A stretch of 64,000 nt of DNA from Desulfovibrio sp. Lineage in GTDB: Bacteria > Desulfobacterota > Desulfovibrionia > Desulfovibrionales > Desulfovibrionaceae. The stretch spans positions 124,001 through 188,000 of the forward strand of contig JACQYS010000023.1 of the NCBI GenBank assembly GCA_016208105.1, read 5' to 3'. Positions 36,785-45,531 of this stretch are shown here, piece by piece. Made by a program: the position numbers and the translations under genes. The first letter of the stretch is position 1, and the number at the start of each line of letters is the position of its first letter. Below the pieces are notes generated by a model. That model was given only the letters and a program-made list of their open reading frames with translations. It did not search any database and had not been told where the DNA came from.

Positions 36785-36985
36785 ATGAGTCCATCAAGGG
36801 GTACAGAATGGAAGGAATTCTTTCGTGAGCACGGACTGACGCAACATAAAGTAGCCCAGCAAGTTGGCTATAGCGTGCCAAGCGTTGGTCAGTACCTCAA
36901 CGAATACCGGCCAATGCCTTCACACGTGGTGCGAGATTTCCAGCGCATCCGGGAGAGCGTGCTTGCTAGCCGCGAAGCAGTCTAG
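36785..36985 (+). CDS. Small XRE-like helix-turn-helix protein
   Basis: 66 residues with a single HTH (LTQHKVAQQVGYSVPSVGQY) followed by a helix. The start at 36785 has GGGAG eight bases upstream; a longer frame from 36584 lacks a site and has no conserved sequence. The 214 bp before it (36571-36784) appear non-coding and could hold its promoter. Probably a regulator of the replication genes downstream. Confidence 0.6.
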   Translation: MSPSRGTEWKEFFREHGLTQHKVAQQVGYSVPSVGQYLNEYRPMPSHVVRDFQRIRESVLASREAV

Positions 36986-37157
36986 AGGGGAGGTGGTCAG
37001 ACAGATATTGGCAGACGCAAGAAAACCAAAAACGCCCTTCAGCTTGGCGGCAGTGGGCGTCTTGGTACTTGGTTGAACCCCTTACAAGGGACAACGGCAT
37101 TTTTATAGGCCGTGTTCCTGGCCCCGTCAAGCTCTTCGCGGGGTACAAGGAAAGCAA

Positions 37158-37481
37158 ATGGCACTCCATGGAATTGAACCGCAAAACAACGTCCCTATTG
37201 TCTATGAACCCCGCCCAGGTGCCTTGATCCTCGTTGAGAATGCTCTCCAGCCAAACTTAAACACCACTCTGCAGCTAGCCGCTATTTCCCTGCGGCAAAT
37301 GGATGGGGCTAGAGCCATCGGAGATGAAGCATCGGCCTCACAGTTTGAGTGCGAGCTAGAATACTTTAGCGAGGTCATTGTTGATATTATCGCCATGATG
37401 GATCGCCACATCGGCGGTGAATACAGCGATATTCACAAACTAATCCAGGCGGCGAGGTCGGCCCGAGGGGCGATTCAGTGA
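37158..37481 (+). CDS. Small hypothetical protein upstream of replication gene
   Basis: 107 residues, mostly helical; begins MALHGIEPQNNVPIV, middle LQLAAISLRQMDGARAIGDEA. No family recognised. It overlaps the start of the replication ATPase gene (ATG at 37478) by 4 bp, which suggests translational coupling. Confidence 0.6.
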   Translation: MALHGIEPQNNVPIVYEPRPGALILVENALQPNLNTTLQLAAISLRQMDGARAIGDEASASQFECELEYFSEVIVDIIAMMDRHIGGEYSDIHKLIQAARSARGAIQ

Positions 37482-39181
37482 GCTCTCGCGGTAAGCCCAC
37501 CCCCCATAAAACAAAGGGGACATGCGCGCTTGGTAGTGAGGCCGCGTACACTGATATCCCCTCCAATCTTGACGCGGAACAGTCCGCCCTCTGCTCAATC
37601 TTTGCGCGCCCTGAACGGATGGACGAGGCTGCGAGGGAACTGTCCCCAGCTCACTTCCATTCCCCCGATCATCGCGCGGTATTTTCTGCCATGCTCGCGC
37701 TCTGGAGTCAGAAGCGAACGGTTGGAATTCTAACCGTAGCGGACGCCCTGGAACGCATGGGCAAGTTGGATGAGATTGGGGGGACAGTCCGTCTTGCTGA
37801 GATAACCAACGGGATCCCCGGTGGATTCCAAGAGTCTGTCCGGCTACTCCAAGAGGCGTCAACACGGCGGGCGATTATTGAGGTCGGATGGGAACTCGTA
37901 GAAGGCGGAAAGAACCCGACACGTGATCTCTCCGCCCTTGTGGAAAAAGCGCACAACTTAGGGGAGGGCGGAAAACAGTCCTCCCGCGCGCATCAGGACT
38001 TTGGATTCTTAAATCTGACGGACCTCTTATCGGCTCCGCGTCCCCCTCGCTGGCTAATCCGGAACTACATTGAGGCGGACACCTTGTCCGTTCTCTTTGG
38101 TGAGGCCGGGAGTATGAAAAGCTTTCTGGCTATCGACCAGGGGCTTTGTATCGCCTCGGCAACGCCCTGGCACGGCCAGGCCATCCCCAACCCCGGCCCA
38201 GTCTTCTATATAGCGGGTGAAGGGTTCCACGGGTTGTCCAAGAGAATACAGGCCTGGCTTGTCGCCCACAAAGCGGACTACTCGAAAATTCCGTTTTTCA
38301 TTTCCGAGGCTCCCGCCCAATTTCTCGACAAAGAACACGCCCAATCCGTTGCGTCTTCCATTGCATCCCTTGCCGAGCAGCATGGGCAACCCCGCCTGGT
38401 CATTGTGGACACGCTGAATAGGAACTTTGGCGATGGCAATGAAAACGACACTGAGGACATGAACGCCTTTATTTCGGCGATGAACCAGTTAAAAGCTCGT
38501 TTCGGTTGTTCAGTACTTGTTGTGCACCACAGCGGCTTATCCGATAAAAATCGCTCGCGCGGATCGGGTGCTCTCCGAGGTGCGATTGATTTTGAATATA
38601 AGTTAGCCGCCAACAATGGGACACGCGTCCTTTCGAACACAAAGTGCAAGGACCACGAACCGCCCCAAAGCATGGCTTTTGAGCATGAAGTAGTAGGAAC
38701 TGGCTGGACTGACCTGGAGACGCTGGAAGAGATCACCTCTTGCGTGCTTCGCCAAACTGAGATGCCCCTGGAAGACGAGCGTACGGCGATTAGTGGGGCA
38801 AAGCGGATTGCCTTGGATGCCCTTAAGCAAGCCTGTGAGTCAGCAGGTGGGTCGGCTCACATAGATGAGTGGCGCAGAATAGCTTACGAGATGGGGATAT
38901 CCACGGGAACCCCCCAGGCACGTAAGAAGGCTTTCAACCGCGCATCAAGGGATCTCATTGGCGCGGATATCGTCCAAATCGAAAACAACCTCTGCTCCAT
39001 ATTGCCTGGGGTACATGGGGTACAAAGGGGGGACATGTACCCCTCTGTACCGGGCACAAGGGGGGTACATGGGGTACACACCTCTTTAGAGGTGTACCCT
39101 TGTACCCCTGCCAGTACCCCATCAGCCTCTTTCCCGGTGATGGAAGCAGAAAACCCATTCGCCGAGGTCAGCTATGGATAG
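37478..39181 (+). CDS. Replication protein: DnaB N-terminal domain fused to RepA-like ATPase
   Basis: 567 residues. N-terminal DnaB-type helical domain (about 27-125: NLDAEQSALCSIF, FHSPDHRAVFSAML), then a RepA/AAA_25 RecA-fold ATPase (about 190-410) with Walker A-like FGEAGSMKSFLAI, Walker B LVIVDTLNRNFGD, and the LVVHHSGLSDK segment. The C-terminus is a low-complexity tail encoded by repeats (GVHGVQ... GVHGVHTS). It is the probable initiator/helicase for replicating the excised element. Iteron-like repeats lie inside its 3' coding end. Start from the overlap with the previous gene. Confidence 0.85.
   Translation: MSSRGKPTPHKTKGTCALGSEAAYTDIPSNLDAEQSALCSIFARPERMDEAARELSPAHFHSPDHRAVFSAMLALWSQKRTVGILTVADALERMGKLDEIGGTVRLAEITNGIPGGFQESVRLLQEASTRRAIIEVGWELVEGGKNPTRDLSALVEKAHNLGEGGKQSSRAHQDFGFLNLTDLLSAPRPPRWLIRNYIEADTLSVLFGEAGSMKSFLAIDQGLCIASATPWHGQAIPNPGPVFYIAGEGFHGLSKRIQAWLVAHKADYSKIPFFISEAPAQFLDKEHAQSVASSIASLAEQHGQPRLVIVDTLNRNFGDGNENDTEDMNAFISAMNQLKARFGCSVLVVHHSGLSDKNRSRGSGALRGAIDFEYKLAANNGTRVLSNTKCKDHEPPQSMAFEHEVVGTGWTDLETLEEITSCVLRQTEMPLEDERTAISGAKRIALDALKQACESAGGSAHIDEWRRIAYEMGISTGTPQARKKAFNRASRDLIGADIVQIENNLCSILPGVHGVQRGDMYPSVPGTRGVHGVHTSLEVYPCTPASTPSASFPVMEAENPFAEVSYG
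39006..39122. repeat. Iteron-like GGGGTACA repeats and hairpin inside the replication gene
   Basis: GGGGTACA occurs at 39008-39015, 39017-39024, 39062-39069 and 39071-39078. Its complement TGTACCCC is at 39036-39043 and 39101-39108, with near copies at 39046, 39093 and 39113. A hairpin ACACCTCT-TT-AGAGGTGT occupies 39078-39095. The stretch is read through as protein but looks like a replication origin. Confidence 0.6.
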
Positions 39182-39533
39182 TTTCACTCCCTGGCAGACC
39201 CCCAAAGGAGTAAAGCTCCTCTTGGCCCCTCCACCATGGACCCGGGACACGCTGAGACTGTGGGATATGCTTCGCGAGTCCTGGGAATGGCCCGCAGATA
39301 TCCCGGTGATGTCAGCAGAACAGGCAAAGGACTATCTGGAGCGGGCAGAAGACGCCCACATGCGGCACGGTTTTAACGTTCTGCCAGCATGGCGTGGGCT
39401 GCGAATCCCCGACAATTGCCCCTTTGGCGTGGCTGTGGACCTGCAGTCTTGTTTCTTGGCAGCGAGCTATGGGGACATCTATTCCTCGCGCGGCACGGGG
39501 CAATCTTTGGCAAACTGGAGGGAACAGGCATGA
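39174..39533 (+). CDS. Hypothetical phage-type protein
   Basis: 119 residues, Trp-rich N-terminus (WQTP, PPPWTRDTLRLWDML). Starts within the end of the replication gene (ATGGATAG overlap) and ends with ATGA overlap of the next gene. No family recognised. Confidence 0.6.
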   Translation: MDSFTPWQTPKGVKLLLAPPPWTRDTLRLWDMLRESWEWPADIPVMSAEQAKDYLERAEDAHMRHGFNVLPAWRGLRIPDNCPFGVAVDLQSCFLAASYGDIYSSRGTGQSLANWREQA

Positions 39534-39781
39534 GGCTTACCTACGACACCCTAGAGACGCTCGAGCCTCGCCTTAAAGAGGCTGAGGCCTTAGCATTGAA
39601 GTATGCGGGCGAAAATAACGACTTCCTTTGGTTCTACAAGATTCGCCCTGCCTTCAAGAGCTTGGTGGGGTACGGCAGTAGCCACCCAGACCCCGTAGTT
39701 AGGTCTGGGAAGGCGTACCAGGTCGCCCACAGCCACATTCTGGCGGTCTACGATCAACGGAGGCCTGCCGATGAAGGGTAA
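39530..39781 (+). CDS. Small hypothetical protein
   Basis: 83 residues, helical, beginning MRLTYDTLETLEPRLKEAEA. The ATG overlaps the previous stop (ATGA) and has GGAGGGA upstream; the longer frame from 39389 is rejected. The end overlaps the ERCC4 nuclease start by 11 bp. No family recognised. Confidence 0.6.
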   Translation: MRLTYDTLETLEPRLKEAEALALKYAGENNDFLWFYKIRPAFKSLVGYGSSHPDPVVRSGKAYQVAHSHILAVYDQRRPADEG

Positions 39782-40334
39782 AACCCGAAAACGAACATTA
39801 CACGTTATCATAGACACTCGAGAACAACTGCCTTTCCCCTTCGCCTCCGACAAATACCCCGCACAAGTTGAACGTGGAACGCTGAAAACCGGCGACTACA
39901 GCCTGGCTGGCCTTGAGCATTGCGTCGCCATCGAGCGCAAGTCGCTTGATGATCTGATTGGATGCCTGATCATGGGCCGTGATCGGTTTGAACGTGAGCT
40001 TGACCGCGCCCGCTCCCTTGAGTGCTTCGCGGTAGTCATTGAGGCCAGTCTCGAAGACGTATCCCGCCATCGTTATAGCTCCAGGATGGACCCACACGCA
40101 GCCCTGCAAAGCATCCTCGCTTTCCAGGTGCGCTACCGGTGCCCGTTCGTGTGGGCAGGAACCAGAGCGGGAGCGGAGTACGCCACTTATTGGACCCTGG
40201 AGAAGTATCAACGCGAGCGGGAGGAGAGGGATCTCGAGGCAAAGGCCGTCGCAGAGCTCGAAAGCCTGAGCGAACGTTGGAACGCTCCAAAGCTTGGGGA
40301 CCCCAAGAAGGTACGCGAAACAAGCCATGCCTGA
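39771..40334 (+). CDS. ERCC4/XPF-type nuclease domain protein
   Basis: 187 residues. The ERCC4 nuclease signature is clear: IIDTREQLPFPF near the N-terminus, then TGDYSLAG, then the catalytic IERKSLDDLIG, and ERELDRA downstream. XPF-type nucleases cut branched DNA; stand-alone small members are common in phages and satellites near replication genes. It overlaps both neighbours and is likely in the same transcript as the replication gene. Confidence 0.87.
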   Translation: MKGKTRKRTLHVIIDTREQLPFPFASDKYPAQVERGTLKTGDYSLAGLEHCVAIERKSLDDLIGCLIMGRDRFERELDRARSLECFAVVIEASLEDVSRHRYSSRMDPHAALQSILAFQVRYRCPFVWAGTRAGAEYATYWTLEKYQREREERDLEAKAVAELESLSERWNAPKLGDPKKVRETSHA

Positions 40335-40782
40335 AAAATCAGAAATGAAACAGAAAATAACCCCCTCCACGGCGTTCAAGCCTGGGCAGTCCGGGAATCC
40401 CAAAGGGAAGCCCAAGGGGGCGCTAAATCACGCCACAAGGACCGTTTTGGCGCTTCTTGATGGTGAATCCGAGGCATTGACCCGCAAGGCGGTTGAGAAG
40501 GCTTTAGAGGGCGACTGTGTAGCTTTGAGGCTATGCCTTGAGAGGCTGTGCCCCCCTAGGAAGGATAGTCCCGTCATCTTGGCCGGGCTCCCTAAAATCG
40601 AAACGGCGGTAGACATCCCCAGGGTGACTGCCAGGATACTGGAAGTAGTCGCCGAGGGGACCATTACGCCCAGCGAAGGGCAGGCAGTGGCGGGGCTGGT
40701 GGAATATCACCGCAAAGCGATTGAACTAGCTGAAATAGAACAACGTTTGAGTGCTCTCGAAGCGAAGGAGAACTCGAAATGA
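40327..40782 (+). CDS. DUF5681 domain protein (small-terminase-like candidate)
   Basis: 151 residues. N-terminal DUF5681 signature FKPGQSGNPKGKPKGA at about 17-32, followed by a helical region with a CLERLCPPRKDSPV segment (typical of this family) and a C-terminal coiled coil (ELAEIEQRLSALEAKENS). DUF5681 genes usually sit immediately before a large terminase gene; here no terminase follows. A small-terminase-like DNA-recognition role is inference only. Start overlaps the ERCC4 stop; stop overlaps the next gene (ATGA). Confidence 0.75.
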   Translation: MPEKSEMKQKITPSTAFKPGQSGNPKGKPKGALNHATRTVLALLDGESEALTRKAVEKALEGDCVALRLCLERLCPPRKDSPVILAGLPKIETAVDIPRVTARILEVVAEGTITPSEGQAVAGLVEYHRKAIELAEIEQRLSALEAKENSK

Positions 40783-41015
40783 ACGGCATAGGCAAACGAC
40801 TGAAGCGACTTGAGGGGCCCTCAACACTCAACGGGGAAGTACCTGCGTGGTGTGTGGAATGTGCAGGGGTAGAGGCCCGCTTAGACTTCATAACTCCGGG
40901 CGAAGTGCAGGATCGGGCGGAGATGATCTCCAGGCAATACCGAAGCAAAGGAGCCTATCTCGATCACCAGCAACAAAGATTCCACGATTTCATAGAAGCA
41001 GGGTGCGTGGCGTGA
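40779..41015 (+). CDS. Small hypothetical protein
   Basis: 78 residues starting MNGIGKRLKRLEGPS, with a possible zinc pair WCVECAG. Related in its start to the 64-residue gene at 41238 (GMMNRLEKLE). Overlaps neighbours on both sides (ATGA and GTGA). Confidence 0.55.
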   Translation: MNGIGKRLKRLEGPSTLNGEVPAWCVECAGVEARLDFITPGEVQDRAEMISRQYRSKGAYLDHQQQRFHDFIEAGCVA

Positions 41016-41197
41016 GTGTTGTAAGCAGAATGGACAGGATGACAAAACACAACGAGTACAGGCGTGTGCATATCATTGTTGTTAAGCCTCATGAGAATGA
41101 ATCTCTTGCGAGAGATAGATATGAGTCCAGTGGGGAAGTTATATCCGGTGAAGACAAAGTAGCATTCATTCGTCCTGGAATGACTCGCCGCAAATGA
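41012..41197 (+). CDS. Very small hypothetical protein
   Basis: 61 residues if read from GTG 41012, which overlaps the previous stop (GTGA). Basic, with the segment HIIVVKPHENESLARDRYES. No family recognised; the coupling is the main support. Confidence 0.4.
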   Translation: MSVVSRMDRMTKHNEYRRVHIIVVKPHENESLARDRYESSGEVISGEDKVAFIRPGMTRRK

Positions 41198-41237
41198 TCA
41201 GGGTAAATAAATATTCGCACGATGAGGAGAACCATCA

Positions 41238-41432
41238 ATGGGAATGATGAACAGATTGGAAAAGCTTGAGTCAAAGAGATGCGGCGCAACGGTACCGCTC
41301 TGGCTGGATCGAAGGGACGGAGAAACGGAAACTCAAGCCATTTCAAGAACCCTGGCGGACTATCCACATGCCGGGCGCGGGTCTGATCTGGTTTTTGTTT
41401 CCTGGGAATATGCCCCGAAGGAGGGTTTCTAA
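41238..41432 (+). CDS. Small hypothetical protein
   Basis: 64 residues, MGMMNRLEKLESKRCG..., ATG preceded by GAGGAG. Resembles the start of the gene at 40779. It ends 1 bp before the transglycosylase gene. Confidence 0.5.
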   Translation: MGMMNRLEKLESKRCGATVPLWLDRRDGETETQAISRTLADYPHAGRGSDLVFVSWEYAPKEGF

Positions 41433-41433
41433 C

Positions 41434-43227
41434 ATGCCGGTGCTGAAGGAAATTGGTGATGCCCTTAATGGGCTTAATCAGGGAATTATCCAAGGGATGC
41501 TGCTTTACCGTCAACGCCAGCAGGACGACATCCAGCGGCAGAACATGGAACGGCAGAACAGGCTTGCGGAGAACACGCTAACCATGGCCCAGCGGAAGAT
41601 GGCCAAGGAAGACGCGTTCATGCGTGCCATCGCCACTGGTGACATGTCCGCCCTATTTAATGGTGATCTACAGACCCCGGGCACCCCCCCTAATGTCGTA
41701 AATGCGCCCCTCCAGGTACCGGGACAAGGACCCACACTCTCTCCCAGCATGTCCCCCAGCCCCACGGCACAACTTCCGCAGAACATGTCCGACCTCGTAG
41801 ATTGGACGGGAAGATATCACGGGCTCGACCAGCAACTTTGGAGAAACCAGATCGCGGCGGAGTCCGGGGGAAATCCTAACGAGGTGAGCCCCAAGGGCGC
41901 GCGGGGAATTGCTCAGATCATGCCCGAAGCTGGGAAGCCATATGGCCTGGACGATTCGAACGCCTTTGACCCGTACAAAAACTTGATGACCGGGGCGCAG
42001 ATAATGAAAGCGCTCAAGGATAAATACGGCGGGGACACAAAAAAGGCGCTCTGGGGCTACAACGCAGGCACCGGCAACGTAGACAAGGGAGTTTATCCCG
42101 CAGAAACACGGGACTACATCAAGAAGATAACCGGCCAGGATTACGACCCTCAAGCTATTGGAACCAATATCGCCGCCAACACAGGGAACACCGCCACGGA
42201 CGTCCCCATGGGGTTCGGCGGTGGCGTAAACCCTAACGCTATGGTCCCTGTTGGTGGAAGGAACTACCGCGTTATCGACCTTGCCAACAACCCGAAGTTC
42301 GTCGATCTGATGGTCGCTGGAGCGGCCTCCGGGTTTGAGGGGGCCAAGAATTTCCTTGGGGCAATCGAGTCAGTAAAAAAACTGCAAGCCCCGGAAAAGT
42401 TCGACGGAGCCCAGTGGTTCAAGGCCAAATACGGCCGGGACTTCGACCCCACAAACGCGAATGAGGCCAACCTAGTCCAGGGGTACAACCGGGCCAATTC
42501 GACCCAACAGGTCAACATTTCCAACAATGTGGACATGAGCCGGGAGAAGGAACTCCAGGTCGAGCTTGGGAAGAACTGGGCGAAGGAATACGACCTAGCG
42601 CACCAGGACGCTAAGGCGGCGGGCGCGGCGCTTGGGCAGATATCCGTGGCTAAGGGCCTGCTCAACAAGGGTATGGAGACGGACGCTTTCACCCCGCTCA
42701 AGGCTAAGGTCGCGGCCATATCTCAGGCGCTAGGGATCGACCCCAAGAACATCGGCCTTACCGACGCCACCACGCCGCAGATATTCCAAAGCGCGGTGAT
42801 GAAGAACCTCTTGACCGAGTTGATGGCACAGAAGGGACCACAGACCGAGGGCGATGCCCAGCGGGCTATGGCTACCTTTGCCCAGCTTGGGAACACCACA
42901 GAGGCAAACAAGTTCATCCTCGACTACGCGGAAGCGCTCGCCAAGCGTAAGCAGGAATACGCCACCTTCCTTTACAAGACGGGCACAGAGAAGCACGGCG
43001 GGGACGCTTACAAGGCGCGCCAGGACTGGGAACAGTACATCCAGGATAATCCTATTCTGGATTCCATACCGCTGCCAAAGGTTGGGGCTACAAAGGACAC
43101 AATGGCTACGCCCCATGGTGGGGCGACATATAAAACCCCGGAGGAAGTCAGGTCCGCCTTCGAGAGGGGGGCTCTCACCAAAGAGGGCGCGGCCAGCATC
43201 CTGCAAAATCAGTTTGGGATGGAGTAG
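41434..43227 (+). CDS. Virion-associated lytic transglycosylase (ejection-type protein)
   Basis: 597 residues. N-terminal coiled coil (about 15-60, RQRQQDDIQRQNMERQNRLAE), Pro-rich linker, then an SLT/lysozyme-like domain (about 140-240): catalytic Glu in IAAESGGNPNEVSP, KGARGIAQIMPE, and WGYNAGTGNVDKG. A long helical region follows. Proteins of this layout are internal virion proteins of podoviruses that are ejected and digest peptidoglycan. Start chosen at ATG 41434 after AAGGAGG; the long upstream frame is a shadow of small genes. Confidence 0.8.
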   Translation: MPVLKEIGDALNGLNQGIIQGMLLYRQRQQDDIQRQNMERQNRLAENTLTMAQRKMAKEDAFMRAIATGDMSALFNGDLQTPGTPPNVVNAPLQVPGQGPTLSPSMSPSPTAQLPQNMSDLVDWTGRYHGLDQQLWRNQIAAESGGNPNEVSPKGARGIAQIMPEAGKPYGLDDSNAFDPYKNLMTGAQIMKALKDKYGGDTKKALWGYNAGTGNVDKGVYPAETRDYIKKITGQDYDPQAIGTNIAANTGNTATDVPMGFGGGVNPNAMVPVGGRNYRVIDLANNPKFVDLMVAGAASGFEGAKNFLGAIESVKKLQAPEKFDGAQWFKAKYGRDFDPTNANEANLVQGYNRANSTQQVNISNNVDMSREKELQVELGKNWAKEYDLAHQDAKAAGAALGQISVAKGLLNKGMETDAFTPLKAKVAAISQALGIDPKNIGLTDATTPQIFQSAVMKNLLTELMAQKGPQTEGDAQRAMATFAQLGNTTEANKFILDYAEALAKRKQEYATFLYKTGTEKHGGDAYKARQDWEQYIQDNPILDSIPLPKVGATKDTMATPHGGATYKTPEEVRSAFERGALTKEGAASILQNQFGME

Positions 43228-43230
43228 AGT

Positions 43231-45273
43231 ATGGTTAAGGCGATTGAATTCCTTGAAGCCAGGCCCCCCCGAAAGCAGTCAGCCCTTGAATTTTTGGAAG
43301 CTGGCTCTGCTCCTGTGGAAGAGGCACCCGATCTTTCCGCCATCGGCCCTGAAGGTGTTTTCTACCAACCTCCGGCGGATTCCAAAACCTCCGCAGCACT
43401 CAAGCCATCGGCCGTTAAGCCCCTGGGCATCAAAGACCTTATCGCCATAAAGTATGCGGCGGACGACGGGCAGCGAGTGGCGGTTGCCGCTCAAGCCCTG
43501 GGCCGTCCGGAGTCCGACTTCACCGTTAAAGACGGCGCGGTCTACCTCAACAGTGAGAGAGGCCCTGTGCGTGTGGGGGGCCTTGGCGGGATGACCCCGC
43601 AGGAATCGCTTTCAAATCTGGGTAAAGAGGCCTTGGCCACAACCGCCAGCAACCCCGTAAGTACCGCCGGGAATGCCGCGCTAGCTTTTAGCTCCCCGGA
43701 GTTCATTGCTTCGCCCTGGGTGCAGGGTGCCTTGGGAGCAGGTGACGAGTTCGCACGCCGCATGGTCGGCAATTACATCATGCCGGATATGTACGGAACC
43801 AGACAGCGCCCTTGGAGTATGCCCGATACCGTCGCTGTTCCGGCCAATGGTCTTCTCTCTGGCTTGTTTGCTGGTGTGGTGAACAAGACATTTGGCGGGG
43901 GGAATCCCATTCTCAAAAACCTTACCCCGGGAGAAGTAGCCGCCGGAGCGGAGAACCTTGCTAAGACTCCCATCCCGCTGTCTCTGGGGCAGGCTACCCG
44001 CAACCCGGCATTGTTGGATGCCGAGGGGCGCTTACGGATGTTCCCAGGTGCCCTTGATATCGCGAAACGGCAAAGCGAGGCGCAGAACTTGGCCGCCCGG
44101 GACGCTGTTGAGGGTTTCGCCGGGGGCATGGCCTCGAGCACGGATCCGGCTATGCTCGGCAAGAACATAGTGGACGCTGCTTCCAACACTCTGCAGGAGC
44201 TTAAAAACTTCCGGGCCCGTGCGGCTGGTCCCCTCTACGAAATGGCACGTTTGCCTAGTGATACGCCCCTTGATGCATCCGGGATCGTGCAGGCTATCGA
44301 CACGAAACTTGCGGGGCAGGGCACCCCCGAAGCTGTAAAGTCTCTACTCGAAAAGGCCAAGGCGCAGTTGTTCTCTAACGGTGAGCTCCGGAATACACCT
44401 GAAGGCCTCCAGGCTGCGAAGCAGGGTATTGATTCACTGATTGAGGGTCTCGGGGAAAATGAGAACCAAGCCAGGTCCGCACTCATGGGTGTGAAGACTG
44501 AGCTGATGGACTACATGACGAGGAATATCTCTGGGTTCAAGACGGCGAATGATGTGTTTGCTGCCCACTCCGGGCCTATCCAGTCTTTTTGGGATAGCAT
44601 ACTCAATAAGGTCCGCAACCTCACCCCGGACAACGCTAGCAAGGCTCCGGGAATGCTCTTCAACCCAAACGCAGGCATGCCCAACACCCCGGCCATGGTG
44701 ACGGGCTGGAAGGATCAAATTGCAGGCCAGTTCCCGCAATCCTGGCAGGACGCGATGGCCGCGAGGATTTTGCAGGCTTCTCAAGGGTTCAAAACAAGCG
44801 CCAATGGCGGACTTGGTAACTACTCCGGGCAGGTTGGGAAAGAGCTTGGAGGGTCACAGGCGGCAATGGACATGTGGCAGGCTGGGATGAGTCCGGAACA
44901 ATACTCTGCCCTAAAAAACCTCGTGGATGGCCTTAATTTGGCTTCTCAGGGTTCACGGGGACAGTCATGGACCTTCGCTGGCAAACCTTCAATAGAAGCC
45001 CTCCAGGGCGCGTCTATGGGGCCAGTTGAGGGCGGAATATCCAAGGCGTTGGAACTCGGCACAGTGGTGTCTCCGGGTTCGTGGGCTGGGATGTTCCAGG
45101 ATTGGAGATTCAAGAAAAACGCCCCGAAGTTGGCGGAACTGCTTTTTAATCCCCCCGCAGACTGGCAAAATATGCTCCCCCCGGACGTGAGGCCATACCA
45201 ACTCGCCGCCCTTTTGCCGCGCATCATGGCCGCGCAGGGATTTGGCGGGATTATTGAGGGCGGACAAAAATAA
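43231..45273 (+). CDS. Large internal-virion/ejection-like protein
   Basis: 680 residues, Ala/Gly/Leu-rich, with no known catalytic motif. N-terminus begins with duplicated AIEFLEARPPRKQSALEFLEA, then long amphipathic helical segments and glycine-rich loops (GGLGGMTPQESLSNLG). This composition and its place 3 bp after a transglycosylase-type ejection protein match the large membrane-penetrating ejection proteins of podoviruses. The assignment comes from context and composition; no specific family was recognised. A terminator follows at 45297. Confidence 0.6.
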   Translation: MVKAIEFLEARPPRKQSALEFLEAGSAPVEEAPDLSAIGPEGVFYQPPADSKTSAALKPSAVKPLGIKDLIAIKYAADDGQRVAVAAQALGRPESDFTVKDGAVYLNSERGPVRVGGLGGMTPQESLSNLGKEALATTASNPVSTAGNAALAFSSPEFIASPWVQGALGAGDEFARRMVGNYIMPDMYGTRQRPWSMPDTVAVPANGLLSGLFAGVVNKTFGGGNPILKNLTPGEVAAGAENLAKTPIPLSLGQATRNPALLDAEGRLRMFPGALDIAKRQSEAQNLAARDAVEGFAGGMASSTDPAMLGKNIVDAASNTLQELKNFRARAAGPLYEMARLPSDTPLDASGIVQAIDTKLAGQGTPEAVKSLLEKAKAQLFSNGELRNTPEGLQAAKQGIDSLIEGLGENENQARSALMGVKTELMDYMTRNISGFKTANDVFAAHSGPIQSFWDSILNKVRNLTPDNASKAPGMLFNPNAGMPNTPAMVTGWKDQIAGQFPQSWQDAMAARILQASQGFKTSANGGLGNYSGQVGKELGGSQAAMDMWQAGMSPEQYSALKNLVDGLNLASQGSRGQSWTFAGKPSIEALQGASMGPVEGGISKALELGTVVSPGSWAGMFQDWRFKKNAPKLAELLFNPPADWQNMLPPDVRPYQLAALLPRIMAAQGFGGIIEGGQK

Positions 45274-45296
45274 GCCAGCCAGGAGGAGTGCCACAA

Positions 45297-45325
45297 TTGA
45301 GCCCCGTTTCGGCGGGGCTAATTTT
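45297..45325 (+). terminator. Rho-independent terminator
   Basis: Stem AGCCCCG/CGGGGCT-type around TTTCGG, followed by AATTTTG. It ends the replication/ejection transcript. Confidence 0.7.
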
Positions 45326-45452
45326 GTGTTGGCGAGGCTCCATGTTTTGACGTCTGTTTTTGTCATTTGGGGTCTGTACACATCGCCCCGATGTATAAGT
45401 GCGCTGTTAGAATATTTTAATCTGATAGCAACGGCCGAAAAGCATAAAAATG

Positions 45453-45480
45453 TTAACTGCCTAGATTCGCTACATATAAT
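45453..45480 (+). promoter_or_regulatory. Promoter of the ribbon-helix-helix gene
   Basis: -10 TATAAT at 45475-45480 and -35-like TTAACT at 45453-45458, 16-bp spacer. The expected start of transcription, near 45487, coincides with the left arm of an inverted repeat whose right arm covers the ribosome-binding site and ATG of the downstream gene. Confidence 0.55.
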
Positions 45481-45531
45481 GTGATATAAGGCCTAATCTA
45501 TGACCTCACCAGTCACGCAACAGGAGGCCTT

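Noticed and set aside
39006-39122. GGGGTACA repeats as a CRISPR-like array
   Set aside because: Units are 8-9 bp, mixed in orientation and inside a coding frame; no spacers or cas genes.
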